From assembly GCA_030998225.1 (NCBI GenBank), contig JAPYXD010000023.1, forward strand, positions 186,001 to 250,000: DNA of 64,000 nt, read 5' to 3'. The stretch is from Diplolepis rosae. Lineage: Eukaryota > Arthropoda > Insecta > Hymenoptera > Diplolepididae. The translations under genes were made by a program, and so were the position numbers. Below the pieces are notes generated by a model. The model did not search any database, was not told the origin of the DNA, and saw nothing but the letters and a program-made list of their open reading frames with translations. Each line of letters opens with the position of its first letter. Position 1 is the stretch's first letter. Shown in pieces: positions 1-11,911 of this stretch.

Positions 1-429
1 GGCGGAAACTTATTTGTACACCTGATATATAAATAATAATAATATATTATAATAAGGTATCTGTATTCCACTGAAACCTTCTCTCATATCAGTGCCGAAG
101 CACCCCTCTATCTTCCTTTTGTTTTGCACGCATTAGAAAAAGACATAAGAATTCTTAATCCGGAGCCGTCACCTCTGAAGGTCAAACCTTTTGGTGGCGT
201 GAGTGATGTTTCATATAGTGGTTTTCAGAATCACATATTCTTTGTTTCGCTTCGCAACTTTGCTATAGTGAATTTCAAATGATCGTAGACTATATAACAG
301 TTAGTAGAACATGTATTCCATTTATTCAAACGAAAATATTAACTTTGCCGCTTGAAGACCACTATATTAATATTTGATACGTAAACTCTGTTGGTCTCAT
401 TTTGAAACGATTTTATACTCAAATGTAAA

Positions 430-827
430 TCATTTTTATGATTTGCTCTAAGGAAAAGTCTCTCAGTGTATGCAAAAGATCGTTACAAATGCCCTTTGGG
501 GGAATCACCACATAAACCGCAAGGCTCTTTAGTGCCATGATGGTGTATAATGCCTCTGATTCTGCTCCTGTGTCATTTGGATCCTAATGGCCCCTGGTAA
601 GAGGTGTTTTTGACTCAGGGTCAAAAAATGACCAACTTTGCGTCCATACAGAGTTAAAAGTCGCCTTCAAATACCTTTAGATGTATATGACCTCTAATAA
701 GAATAGTTGATGTCCCAGCATAAAAAAATAGATAGTTTTTCTTCCTTATCGCGTCAAAGGTCGTATTAAATGCCACTTAGGAGAACCACCGCAAAAACTG
801 CAAGACTCTTTGGTGCCATGTTGATAT
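430..827. repeat. Decayed long-period tandem repeat (array A, continues at 1664-1735)
   Basis: Motifs recur in the same order about 290 bp apart. One contains 'accgCAAgactctttrGTGCCATG' variants at about 520-540 and 803-820. Another reads 'gaatcaccacataaaccgc' at 500-520 against 'gagaaccaccgcaaaaactg' at 781-800. Others read 'ccatacagagttaaaagtcg', 'gacctcta(a)taag' and 'gattctgtcc'. The array resumes right of the mariner element at 1664 ('taggattctgtccctatgcc'). Copies are strongly diverged and I see no coding potential. Positions 1-430 show nothing recognisable. Confidence 0.55.
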
Positions 828-828
828 A

Positions 829-1661
829 CAAGGTGGGCCATCTAACATTTGGAATTTGAATCTGCTGTAAAAAAAACTTATGGATATTTTTTCAAAAGTA
901 TGGTTTTATTAGAAATATTTAACCTTTTCATTTGAGAATGAAACACAATATCATTTAAATGACTGCCACGGCTGGCCTTGCAGTACCCCATTCGATCAAC
1001 CCAATTTTTCAGTACATTTTCGATTGTTTGCGCAAAAGGTCAATAAGGTCAATAAGCAAAATTGTCACATTTGGGGCTCAGAAAATCCAAAGCTCATCAT
1101 TGAGAAGCCGATGCATCCACAACGAGTGACTGTTGGGTGCGGATTTGGTACCGTGCCATGCTCAACGAATTTTTGTTTACATAAATCAAAGAATATGACA
1201 TGGACGACATTTGGTTTTAACAGGACGGGGCCACTTGTCACACAGCCAACGTAACAATCGATATTTTGCACACCGTTTTCATAAATCGAATAATCAGCAG
1301 AAATTCTGATGTCAATTGGCCGCCTCGGAGCTATGATTTGATCCTGTTGGTCTATTTTTTGTGGGGAACCGTTAAGGATAAGTGTCACGCTAACCATCCA
1401 GAGACGATTAACGCCTTGAAACACGAAATGGAAGTTGCCATTCACGGGATTGAAGCCCAAACAATCAAAAATGTACTTAAAAATTTGGGTAAATCGAGAA
1501 GGGTAATGTAAGGCCAACTGTGGCAGTCATTTGAATAATGTTGTATTTCATTCTTAAATGGAAAGGTTCAATCTTTCTAATAAAACCATACTTTTGAAAA
1601 AATATCTATAAGTTTTTTTTTATAGCCGATTCAAATTCCAAATGTTAGATGGCCCACCCTG
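829..1661 (+). mobile_element. Mariner/Tc1-type element relic with TIRs and TA duplication
   Basis: The element is bounded by long imperfect terminal inverted repeats. The left end is caaggtgggccatctaacat and the right end is the complement of cagggtgggccatctaacat. The match continues for more than 70 bp (AATTTGAATC.GCT.TAAAAAAA, then a block around CAAAAGTATGGTTTTATTAG). TA dinucleotides flank both ends (827-828 and 1662-1663). The interior holds a degenerate transposase. It sits inside the tandem repeat array, which it interrupts. Confidence 0.8.
1020..1517 (+). pseudogene. Tc1/mariner-superfamily transposase remnant
   Basis: Two plus-strand reading frames together resemble the C-terminal half of a Tc1/mariner-superfamily transposase. 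The first has WGSENPKLIIEKPMHPQRVT and VGCGFG. The second has NWPPRSYDLILLVYFLWGTV. In active relatives the latter block is usually written PRS.DLTPLD.FLWG, so the catalytic aspartate position is altered here (LVYFLWG). Frames are broken around 1254-1266. The N-terminal DNA-binding part is missing, which fits the 833 bp length of the deleted element. Confidence 0.75.
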
Positions 1662-2109
1662 TATTATACCTAGGATTCTGTCCCTATGCCGTTTTATAGA
1701 AAGCCCTGGTAAAAACTGTTTATGAACTGTGATAAAAAGACTTGACTCTTCTGCCCGGTGACACTCTTCCGCCCGGCAGATACCTGTGGCACATATTGGC
1801 TGTCATAGACAACTACCATTCGGACTGTCTCCGTCTGGTAGATTGCTTAAGCCGATTTTTCCTCTCCAGTGAACTTGCTGGTGGTGGACGGACCTAGTAG
1901 GTATCAGTGTGCTCAGATTGAAAACCGACGCACCTACCGACACCATTGCACGTCGTATCCGTGTGAAGCGAGTAGGGAGCGACGGCGGGGCGAGGGGAAT
2001 AAGGAGAAGTAGGGGGAGTCGTTCTCGCGTGCAAGAGCGACAAGGAAGGAACAAATCAGCGCGCCCTGTCGTCTTTCCCTAATCGCTTCACACGGATAGA
2101 CGAAATTGT

Positions 2110-2640
2110 CCAAGAACTAGTGAAAATGGAAAACCTGCAGGCTAGAGGTGCTCAACGATGGGTTCGGCTAAATTTTCAGCACATACTAAACTTTCCTCGT
2201 TTGACATTGAAGTTTCTCAGAGACTTGACAGTCGGTGTGTATCAGGTCAATTTAGCTTCTCCATATAGTCAGGACAATTTACAAAGAAAGAAAGAAGATT
2301 AATTCCAATTGGAAATCATGAATCTGCTACTTCGTGATATTTTTCCAGAGCCTAGTATGATCAGAGTTAGAGTTTCTTTATGATTTACAAATGCAGCTAG
2401 GCATCAACTTTGAATAGCTTATCTACCAACTAATGAGGACGAAACAGATTACAAAGACGATCCAATCCAGGGGTATTGTTGCACGTACAAATCAGGTGCT
2501 TGATCTCTTGGCTCATGTGCACACGTGGTGAGCGTTGTCTATGGGATATGGACGACATGAAAATAATATTTGGTATCCCTCTACTCATCTTCTTCACACT
2601 GTACAAGGAGCTGTCTATAGGCAACAACGACAAAATTGGG
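2110..2640 (+). pseudogene. SWIM zinc-finger protein pseudogene (repeat-derived)
   Basis: The plus strand reads ..FPRLTLKFLRDLTVGVYQVNLA.., then, after stops, YKDDPIQGYCCTYKSGA-stop-SLGSCAHVVSVVYGIW. The second part is a SWIM finger (CxC..CxH) with the second cysteine changed to tyrosine and an in-frame stop. Proteins pairing a 'lr.LT.G.YQ' block with a C-terminal SWIM finger are common among repetitive, probably transposon-derived, insect genes. Stops and frame changes between 2302 and 2640 show it is dead. Upstream sequence 1740-2110 is GC-richer and may be its decayed 5' part, but I cannot read a domain there. Confidence 0.55.
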
Positions 2641-2699
2641 ACACCTTAGAATAAATCAATAGAACATCAGAATAAACTCATATAAGATTTACAAGGAAC

Positions 2700-3560
2700 C
2701 AGAGTTCTTTACATAATAGACCAGCGCGGCACCAAAGAGTCCCGCAGCTTCTGTGGTGATTCTTTCAAAGGGCGTTTGACACCATCATATGACGTCAAGA
2801 ATAAAAACTTTGCCATTTTTTGACCTCCAAGGATCAAGTCTTTTTATTAAGGGTCATATAGTGAGAAAGGGTATTAAATACGACTTCTGACGCTACGAGG
2901 ACCAAAAACCGATTCTTTTATGGCCCTGGATCACAAACACATTCTATAAGGGGTCATAAACTACAAAATGGCACAGAGACAGAATCCTAGAAATGATTCA
3001 TCAATCATCAATTTTGTATGGCATCAATTCATCAATCTTGTATGGCATTTGACACGACAACTAAAGGTATTTGAAGGCGACTTTTAACTCTGTATGGACG
3101 AATGCTTGATTATCTTTCGACTGTGGGTCATAAACATCTTTTATCAGGGGCCATGAACTGAAAAATGACAGAAGGACAGAATTCTAGGCATAATACATCA
3201 GCATGGCTCTAAAGAGTTCCGCGGATTATGCAGCGATTCTCTCAAAGGTCATTCAACACGACCTTTTACACGGTAAGGATGAATTCTTTGTCATTTTTCA
3301 ACCTTTCGGCATCAATTATTTTCATTGTCTATCATAAACTACAAGATGATAGAAGGTCAGAGTTTTGGGTATGACACATCAGAGTGACGCCAAAAAATTC
3401 AGCGGTTTTTTGCAGAGATTCTCCCAAACGGCATTTATTACGACCTTTAAAGCGATAGAAACGAAAATCTGTTCATTTTTCGGACTTTCGATTATACACA
3501 CTTCTCATGTAACAAGAGAAAAATTTTTTATCAATGATGAGTACATAAAAACCCGAGAAT
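2700..3560. repeat. Decayed long-period tandem repeat (array B, inverted relative to array A)
   Basis: The segment 'ggcaccaaagagtcccgcag..gtggtgattctttcaaaggg' at about 2730-2770 is the reverse complement of the array A block. Further copies occur near 3205-3250 ('ctctaaagagttccgcg..gcgattctctcaaagg') and 3385-3430. The companion block 'gacttttaactctgtatgga' at about 3080-3105 is the complement of the one near 640-670. Together with array A this gives two oppositely oriented decayed arrays about 1 kb apart. Confidence 0.55.
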
Positions 3561-3574
3561 ATTTGAAAAGTTGA

Positions 3575-4250
3575 GAGAAAGTGTATAGTTTTGCTGCTTT
3601 GAGGTCATTATATTGGCTCCGCAATTTTGAATATCACTAATTTGACCAGATATCATTGGAAAACATGGATTTCACACGTATAATTCATAATATGTTTATA
3701 GATAGCAGGAAATCGTTGAAAACGTGAGGAAAATTGCGTATTTTTCACTTTGAAATGTTAGATCTGCCATTTTGAATAACACTCAATCAATTAAATATCA
3801 TTTGAGAGTATGAGTAATATGATTTCTATGTATAAGATGTTCATAGGAATCATAAATTTGTCAAAAAATACAAGAAATAAATGTGTTTTAGCCACGCTAA
3901 GGCCGCCATATTCGACCCAACATTTTGAAACGATGATCAGCAATCAACAATCAACAATTTTCTGCACCGATAGTAGAAGGATATTCCAGATTCTTGCGCG
4001 ATTTAAGTCCGGAAAAAATCTTAAAAATTGAAAATGTACAATGTTTCCTCATTTCTTCATATAAAAGCCGCCATATTCAATTTTATAGTTGAAAGTTCTC
4101 GATTCTGAGCCCGAACTCTGTTAGAGCACACACGAAAATATAAGGAACACTAGCCTTTATCCGTTCATTTCTTTGTTACAGGCATGAAATTTAGGTTCAA
4201 AAACATGTTGAAAAATAAACGATCTTCGTTGATAATGGGTTGAGTCGAAG
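3575..4250. other. AT-rich intergenic or intronic DNA
   Basis: Recurrent weak blocks ('gccatattcgac', 'gaaaatcgttgaaaa', 'gccgccatattc') suggest further decayed repeat. No coding exon, RNA gene or terminal repeats could be supported. Confidence 0.4.
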
Positions 4251-4265
4251 GGATAGAAATAATTA

Positions 4266-4720
4266 TTATTTTTTAGAAGACATAATCAGCAATTTGTAGT
4301 TTTTTGCAGAATCACAAGAAGTCATGAATTCACCAACCTTCAAAGTCATGTTTGGATTATAAAAGAATGATGACTGTTCTTTATCAATGAAATCATGGAT
4401 TTTCAACTTTAGTGACCTTTTGAAAAGTCCATCGGCACACATAAACAGCGTCTTCAAAGTGCATCTATCCGTCTACAGCCATGTTTCGAATTTTATTTCT
4501 TCCACATTATCTTGAACAAACGACCTCGTCAAATTATCTTTAATCTTTGCACTCCCAGGATAATCATGACACTCTCCTAATTTGCAGGAGCTTGTGAAAT
4601 TTGGATACACAGTTAGATTTAAACAATAGCGAAAATCTTTGATAACTACGTCTGGATCGTCTGTTGAATCTTGCAGATTTATTTCATTCAGCATTAGCTC
4701 CACATTTTCATGTTGCACAC
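4266..4720 (-). pseudogene. Repeat-encoded protein fragment, 'WNFFATSHGK' family, central part
   Basis: Two minus-strand frames separated by one stop read through ..KIKDNLTRSFVQDNVEEIKF ETWL-stop-TDRCTLKTL.. to ..KVGEFMTSCDSAKNYKLLI. The ordering (W..TDR.TL, then F..KQ..FF, then L..GEF...DFAENY) is that of the central part of a repetitive arthropod protein whose C-terminal part appears at 42778-43245. I do not know an accepted name. The usual D-FAENY motif is degraded to DSAKNY. Confidence 0.45.
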
Positions 4721-5071
4721 AAGCACATACTGTATGAGTACCACTATACAGCGTACAATTTATTTAGATTACACCGTATTAACTTTTTCAGAAGAAAAAC
4801 TTTTTCTTGTTATTAATTCGTACAGGCACACTGTTCTTCATTCCTATTATTAAGCAACTTATACCATTGAACTCATAAAAATTGATTGCGAGAGTTTCAC
4901 TTTTAAGACTCAAAGGATTTCCTCTTTTTGCCTTTGGAAGACTTAAAATTGCATGTTCAGAAACTTATTTAATAGCATTTCTGACCTGTCGTTAGGATGT
5001 TCCGAATTAGAGGATTAGTTTTCTGCGACTAGAAATTTTTAACTCCTCTGAAAATGTATGACTAAAATATC

Positions 5072-6637
5072 TACAAGAGTGAAAGCACTCAAACTATTGA
5101 TCATATCCAAAAATGTTTCAGACAAATGTTTCAGTGTTCAAGAAGGCCGTCATATTCGACCAACCTATTTTTTTATCGGAGGAGGCGTTGAAGCTACGTC
5201 AAGGTCAACTCCACTTTTTTAAATGGAACCATGTATTTTTTTCGATGACATTATTACCGATTTCAAGACGAATTCAGCGACCTACAACACAAAGTCATTC
5301 TAGTCACGCAAAGTATGAAAATAGTCGAAATATCGAAACATATCGAAATAATCACTTTCAAAGTATCCACAAACCTTGGTATGGGTCTACCTACAGAAGA
5401 TGCTTGAAGTGATGACCCTCATCTTTTAGGCACTTGTTAATTCGCTGATAAAATGACTGTCTAACTTCACGGTAGGTGCTACCGCCATTACGCGTTCTTT
5501 GACAAAACCCCATAAAAAGTAATCTGGTGATGTTAGATCTGGCGAACGAGGTGGCCAAGCTACAGGGCCACCTCTTCCTATCTACTTTTCGTCAAAAATC
5601 TCATTCATCACTTGTCTTGAACACATAGCATAATGGGGTGACGCACCGTCGTGTTGCATCCACATGTTCATGCGAACATGCAAGGGCACGTCTTCTATTA
5701 ATTGAGGCAGTACGTTTTGCAGAAATTTTGCGTAAACTTGCACAGTCAAGCGACCTTTAAAAAAATATGGATCAATGACGTGATCGCTGACAATTTCACA
5801 CCAATAATTAAAGGACTACGGATGTTGAAATGGTACAGTCCTCATCCATCGAGGATTCTCATTTGCCCAACAATGCATATTATGCCTATTCACATTGCCC
5901 GTATTTGCGAAGTTAGCTTCATAAAAAAAAAGCACATGACTCAAAACTGATACATCTGTGCGCATTTTTCTACGAATTCAATTACAGGAATTGACGCGTT
6001 TTAGGAAACCATTGCCGTACAAATCCTGATGTAATGACATACGATACGGATGGAACTTGTGTTGATGTAAGATTCTTAATACAGATCGCTGACTAATTCC
6101 ACTTTTTTTCCATTTGCCTGCTGCTCGCATGTGGATTTAGTGCAGCAAAAGTTATGATAGCAGCCGCATTAACCATCAACATATCAAAATATTCTTGAAA
6201 ATCGTTCATTTTCCCGTGTCGATGTACTCACATTAGAAGGTAATGCGTGACTATCTGATATGTCAACAGAAAATGCTTACTTTCTGCAGAAGTCAACAAT
6301 ACCCTATCTATGTGTATTATCATGGGTATCGTAAGAAATGAAAATAAATTAAAATGATTTTTCGACTATTTTCTTATTTTGCGTGACTGAAATGACCTTG
6401 TGTTGTAGGTCGCTGAATTCGTCTTAAAATCGGTAAAAATGTCATCGAAAAAAAAATACATGGTTCCATTTAAAAAAGTGGAGTTGACCTTGACTTAGCT
6501 TCAGCTCCTCCATAGATAAAAAATAGGGTGATCGAGTATGACGGCCTTCTTGAACACTGAAACTTTTGTCTGAAACATTTTTGGATATTATCAATAGTTT
6601 GAGTGCTATCGCTCTGTAACACTTTATGTGCCTCACC

Positions 6638-6640
<3 letters not shown>
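5072..6640 (-). mobile_element. Mariner-type element relic with about 250-bp terminal inverted repeats
   Basis: Bases 5075-5345 are repeated in inverted orientation at about 6370-6630. Shared blocks include 'agcactcaaactattgat', 'gttcaagaaggccgtcat', 'gtcaaggtcaactccact' and 'aagacgaattcagcgacc'. The right end finishes CCTCACCCTG followed by TA repeats, a typical mariner-like terminus. The left end is eroded. Minus-strand transposase remains fill the middle. Confidence 0.75.
5405..6190 (-). pseudogene. Mariner-superfamily transposase pseudogene
   Basis: The minus strand reads a DDE domain with few breaks: FNYWCEIVSDHVIDPYFFKG, then VPLHVRMNMWMQHDGASPHY, then, after a stop, GRGGPVAWPPRSPDLTSPDY FLWG. 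HDGASPHY carries the second catalytic aspartate and SPDLTSPDYFLWG the third, so both are still readable. N-terminal to this are ..EANFANTGNVNRHNM..WANENPRWM.. in another frame. Frameshifts and at least two stops make it inactive. Confidence 0.75.

Positions 6641-6711
<71 letters not shown>
6641..6711. repeat. (TA)n microsatellite
   Basis: About 35 uninterrupted TA units start exactly at the right terminus of the mariner-type element. The TA target duplication probably seeded or landed in the repeat. Confidence 0.95.
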
Positions 6712-6714
<3 letters not shown>

Positions 6715-8520
6715 CATACAATACATAATATGATATTGTCTTACATAAATGTTTCATTTCTTTTAATCATATAATTATGTCTTTCTACTAAAAATTGTTC
6801 TAAATTTAATGTAAATAATGAATGTGAGAATAAGAAAAGTGGTAATGGTTTTAAAATTACGTATCAAAATTTCAGCTCATAATAATGTTTCCAGAAAAGC
6901 ACAAATTATAAAAAGATTAATTACAGGAATTTACTGCACATTATTGTAAAATCAAAATGTAAGGGAAGCAATGTAATTAGAGAGTAAAGACAAAAGGGAG
7001 AATAGTAATTTCTAAAAGGAATAAAGCGATTACTTGTAGTGGGAAAGGGCACACGCACACCTCTACGTCACTCAACTCTCCTATGCTTTGAAAACACTAA
7101 TACCGTAACACGCGCGTTCAATACAATCAAACTCTCAAATATTGGTAAAAAACAAGACAAGTTCGTGTCATTTCATACCGTACTTAAAACCTTATGAATT
7201 AGAAAAATATTATAACCCGAAAAGAATGATCAGGTGATGAGGTTGATTAAAGGATCTTTGATCAACCGAATATTTTTAGATATTAATCTAAAAGTTTCAC
7301 AAGACTATGTGTGGTAATGAGGACAAGAATTCAATTTAACAATAGGTTTCAATGACCTCAAGCAACGAAGCGTTCGGAGTTCAGAATTAAGAATTTTTCA
7401 ATCAGAAAAATCCTACCTTCAAAACCATGCAATCCTGAAAGTATTTCAAACTCATCAAAATTCCTTACTATAATTACAGTCTACAAAAGTACATATTTTT
7501 GGGACATTATAATAATAAACCAATATTTAGTACTAAGGAACTAAATATTTGACAGTTTGGATGACCTCCATGTACCTATTACACGAATAAATAAAGCATA
7601 CTGAGCACTTTTCTTCTTTTATCTTTAATTTAATAATAACCGTACGTAACAGCATATATCAGTGGATATCGAGAATGTTCACTTTTGAATTGGACTTTAA
7701 GCTTCTAAAAATGAATTAAATGAATAAAATATATATATATATAATATAGTATATAATTATTTTCATACATAAAAAATAAACACACTTTCTAACCTTATAG
7801 CTTTTAAAGGAAAGTACCACGGCTCTCTTTAAAAAAAATGAATAAATAAATGGCTTTTTTCAAAAAACTCTTTGACTTCCATTTTTGAAGAGCAAATATT
7901 TTTTTGGGAAAAATGCATATGATCAATCAATAGGATGTAAAACTACCTTTCGAAACTGTACTGGATAGCATTTAATTATAATTCATGGATATGTTTAAAA
8001 TGCCGAAATGTATGATATCCATGAAAATCCTAAAATTTCCACCCCCTCCCCCACGATAGGCATTTTACCAAATGACAAAAATTTTCCACTAAAAATACTA
8101 GTCAATGGGAAAGCACATTAATGAAGTTTTACTTTAATCAGAAAACGTCGATTTTTTCAGTGGATGAAAAAGATAAGAAATTACCATTTTTTGCAAATAT
8201 GAATTTTTTATAGTAGGTGATAAATCGTTTCGAATACTGACCAGTTGTACATATTATGAGTTACAATACATAGTTCAAGTTTATTTAAATGATATATATA
8301 ATACAAAAGAACAGGATACAAAAATAAAATGATTAAAACTTACATATGATTCTGATAAATTACTATTAGTTGCTTAAGCCTTAATCGGCACACGTCTGTG
8401 ATCGATCACAAAAGACACACGGGGTGTTCTCCAGCCCAGGTACTTTAAACGTTGATTGCAACTAGAGTATTGCACTAATTGAATTGAAAAAATACGAAAT
8501 ATACTTTGAACCATCGAAAA
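6712..8520. other. AT-rich non-coding DNA
   Basis: No exon, RNA gene or bounded element was recognised. A short TA tract lies near 7730-7745. This is probably AGL intron or downstream sequence. Confidence 0.4.
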
Positions 8521-8524
8521 TAAA

Positions 8525-8640
8525 ATGTAAAGTGTTCTAAATCACAGGTTGATAAGTTCGATATGGTAGAGTTCGGTTATCATGGTGAGTGATACACTCT
8601 TCTAATTATCGATATAATCGACTGAAATGATTTGGAAAAA
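8525..8640 (+). repeat. Fragment of the tRNA-like repeat family (body only)
   Basis: Contains 'ctaaatcacaggttgataag', 'gatatggtagagttcggtta' and 'cgactgaaatgatttggaaa', the same ordered blocks found at 14335-14480 and 39488-39620 next to tRNA-like modules. No tRNA-like head is present here. Confidence 0.7.
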
Positions 8641-8649
8641 ATTGTATAT

Positions 8650-9862
8650 ATTTAAACGACGATTTCTTTGAGAAATCTTCAAGGTAGTTTGTATTAGGGA
8701 GGTTAACATTAAAAACTGAAAAAGAGAACTTCAATTAGAATTACATTTTTTCTTACTTTAACTGTTGATCACATAAATAACATACCTTCTTTTCTCGATT
8801 CTGGATGTTCAACTTTGTAAGAAATAATCCCACAAAAAAAACAGTTCAAGAAGACGACATAAACCGACCGTTTGAATTCAAATGCATGCTTTTACTGAAC
8901 CAAAAAAATATTATAACAAGAAAATGCATTTAATTATTTTATAATAGCTACAGCCAGTGGGAGCTAATCACAAGCACATAGTGATCTTTAGAAGCTCTTT
9001 CATTGGCTGTACAATATTTAATGATTTAAAGATCTTCGCAAAAAGCGTAAAACGTACGTAAAAAATTAATATTTTGGTGTCACGCACAACTTGGTATGCT
9101 ACATGAAGATAGAACAAACCAGGTAACATCCCAATTTACTCAATTAGAATTCTGAGATCATAAAATTGCAAAATAATTTTAAAAGTGGGATATTTACATT
9201 TTTATTTCAGCAGCAAGTCTTTACTTTTATCTTGTAGGAACATTGCTATATCTGTTTCACTACAGGATTGATCTGTTTTGGAACAATAATCGATTAGGAA
9301 ATTCCACATTTCATCTCAATTTTAGAAACAAGTTCCTTTGATCATCTTGTAGAAAAATTAATATTTTTATGACACTTCAGACTTGATATTTTTAGCGGCT
9401 ATGTAGTAGTGCATAGAAAAATTGATTTGAAAATTTGACGATTTTATAGCGATTCTGGAAACAAATCTTGTTATCACCTTATAGAAAATTAAATAATTTC
9501 GTTCATAGGAGAATTGATAATGACCAATTTCGAAATAAATGGTTTTCAAAACTTTAGTTTAGATAATGACGTTTCGAAGACTTTATGTCCCCTCCTTAGA
9601 TCATATATTTATCATATAAAAGCTTTTTAATAATAAGATATGGCGTTGTTTGTCAATGAAACAACCACAATTTGATTGATAAATAAATAACCAAAGATTA
9701 CCTGTAATCTAATTTTCTTCTTTACACGTTGCATGCTGTATGTGAAAGATTTATTATTTGTCAGATTTTGCATAAATAATCTCCAAGACAGAGTTTTACT
9801 GATTCTGACATTTTTCTTTTATATTGATATTTATATAAGAGACTTAAAGAAACTGCACAATA
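8650..9862. other. AT-rich non-coding DNA
   Basis: No coding exon or structured repeat was supported. Confidence 0.4.
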
Positions 9863-10048
9863 ATACTGACGAGGAACATTAGGTGGGTGTCCCCCTCCGA
9901 TTATCATCGTTCCCACATATGTTGCAGTACTTGAAAAACTAAGAGACATATATTTTTTCTTACGTGCCTAAAATGGTTGCTAGGGTGTAAAAATCGCCCC
10001 CGAAAAGTGAGGTATCAAATACACATTTAATTTTTCCACATATAAGTT
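9863..10048 (-). repeat. Repeat segment inverted relative to 12560-12752
   Basis: 'ggaacattaggtgggtgtcc', 'aaaaactaagagacatatat' and 'ttcttacgtgcctaaaatgg' are matched in reverse complement at 12575-12750 with roughly 80% agreement by eye. The partner lies inside the TTAA-flanked element, so this is probably a fragment of a second copy of that family. Confidence 0.6.
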
Positions 10049-10445
10049 TATATTTTTTGGAATACATAAATTACATTTTTAACTAATGCAGAACGTTGAA
10101 CTGATCAAGCGGCTATTTTCCTCGATCCACGTATCTTTACAAATACATTGAAATGTACATGAGGCTTAGTTCATTTACTTTTCGAGAGCGAGTTTTATTT
10201 TTAGGAAGCATGCTTTTGTGAAGATGGCGAATAATAGTTCAGCGTTACTTTCATCGTTATCAAGTTAAAAAGTCAATTTCTGTGTTTCTACAGTGAAACA
10301 TAACAATGGACAGTTTATATAGTCTTCTAAGCATACCGATAAATCTCTTGAATGTAATAAAACTTTTGTTAGTTGTATTCCAAACCCTGGACATACCTAG
10401 CCTAGAACTAACCTAGAATAATACAAAGAGTGGGAGCCTTTCGCT

Positions 10446-11020
10446 GTGGGAGACATTTATGCAGAGTGGGCTCCTAAACTTCGTTCCAGAACAGATAAAG
10501 CTGTTTGTACGAGAGTTGGCGAAGATGTTGACTTCGATTATAAACAAAGAGCAGTGGAGTTTTGGAGAAGCGGAAGAAGAAAAAGTAATTATGGGTTAAG
10601 TGCTGTTCAACATCGGTTCCGAAAAGAAACATCAGTACGTCAATTGAGGCGATGGGCAGGACAAGTAAATAAAGGAGGTACATAAATATATGGAAAAAGA
10701 TGCATCGTATTGCGGAGTACACATTGATCAATGTTAAAAGTGCAATTGGTGCTGGTATGATAGTTAACGATGTAGACCTACGGAAATGGGGTCTACATTC
10801 TAAAAACATCCTTGGTTTCTAAGATACACGATTACAAGCATATGACTGGTGAGTGTGAAGATTTAAACGAACTCACAGAATAACATCCAAAAAAGTCGAT
10901 GAATCCATCACCAGGAAAACATTAGAAGATAAGGAAAAGTTAAAAGTAAATGCGGAGAATTTTGTGAATGAAGTAAAGCCGTAAGTCACATAATATGGAA
11001 TTCTAGGAGAACATTGGCAT
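10446..11020 (+). pseudogene. Pogo/CENPB-like transposase, N-terminal part, disrupted
   Basis: The plus strand encodes VDFDYKQRAVEFWRSGRRKS..GLSAVQHRFRKETSVRQLRR WAGQVNKGGT, a helix-turn-helix segment of pogo-like (CENPB-type) transposases. After frameshifts it continues with decayed ..YCGVHIDQC.. and ..SRKxxxSITRKTLEDKEKLK.. (about 10880-10945), then ..NAENFVNEVKP at about 10950-10982. The reading is cut at 11021 by the insertion of a TTAA-flanked element. The DDE domain was not found on the far side. Confidence 0.65.
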
Positions 11021-11740
11021 TTAACCCGTTTCCGCCGAAAACGCCACTCGCGGTACATCGGTCTTCGGGGGCTCATAACTTATGCTGTAGGCTTCAAAAA
11101 AATTCAAAGAGACATATTTTTAAAGTTTAAGACCTGCCCTTTCCCATAGCGAACTCAAAATTGCATCAACATATCATTAATTATGAAAAAGTGTTTAAAC
11201 AAAATAAAAGCATGATTTTTCCACTTTTTTTTTTCAAAACCTGAATTTTCAAGAGCTTTCCTGTCAGCAATCAACCTGGAACCTTTTCAATCGGTGGAAT
11301 AAATGTCTGAACTTTAAGAATCCATGGTTCAAAGTTCGATTTTAGGCCTTAGTATTTTCAAAATAGCGCCCTAATCGCGAAATTTTTTCAAACACATTCA
11401 TGATTTTTTAAATCGGAAACTATGAACTTTCGGAGAAAACACCAAGAGTGAAAAAGTTCTTAAAATTACTCAAAGAATGCACTTAAATTTTTCCAACTGC
11501 TTTCGAGAAATTTTTTTATTTTTTGTAAATGGTTAATTTTTGCAAAATCCAAAAATTGATCAAAACGCTTTCAAAAAATTATCTCGGATTCTTTGGCTAA
11601 TTCGTGAAACATTTTATGCTTTCCAGTTTTAAGTTTATTGCTGTCAAAAAATTTCAAAATTTCAAAATACTATTATCAAAATGCTCCTATCGTCTGTCTG
11701 CCGTAATCAAAGTTTACGTTGCCCAACTATCACCATCGTG

Positions 11741-11911
11741 AAGGTCGACGAATATAGATAGTCTTTTTCGTTTTTTTCTATAGATTTTAGTAATTTTATT
11801 TATTTTTAAAAAGTATTTTTTCATTTAAAAAAAATTTTTTTTATCATTTTTCAAGTGATAAAAAAAATCTAAATAAAACAACGAAAAAGACTATCTATAT
11901 TCGTCGACCTT
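11741..11911. mobile_element. 171-bp MITE with perfect ~30-bp TIRs
   Basis: Starts aaggtcgacgaatatagata and ends with its exact complement. The inverted match runs through 'gtctttttcgtt' on both sides. The middle is A/T homopolymer-rich and could fold into a hairpin. No clear target duplication was seen. Confidence 0.8.

Noticed and set aside
6442..6757. Two minus-strand open frames with Ile-Tyr runs
   Set aside because: They read through the (TA)n tract and the mariner TIR.
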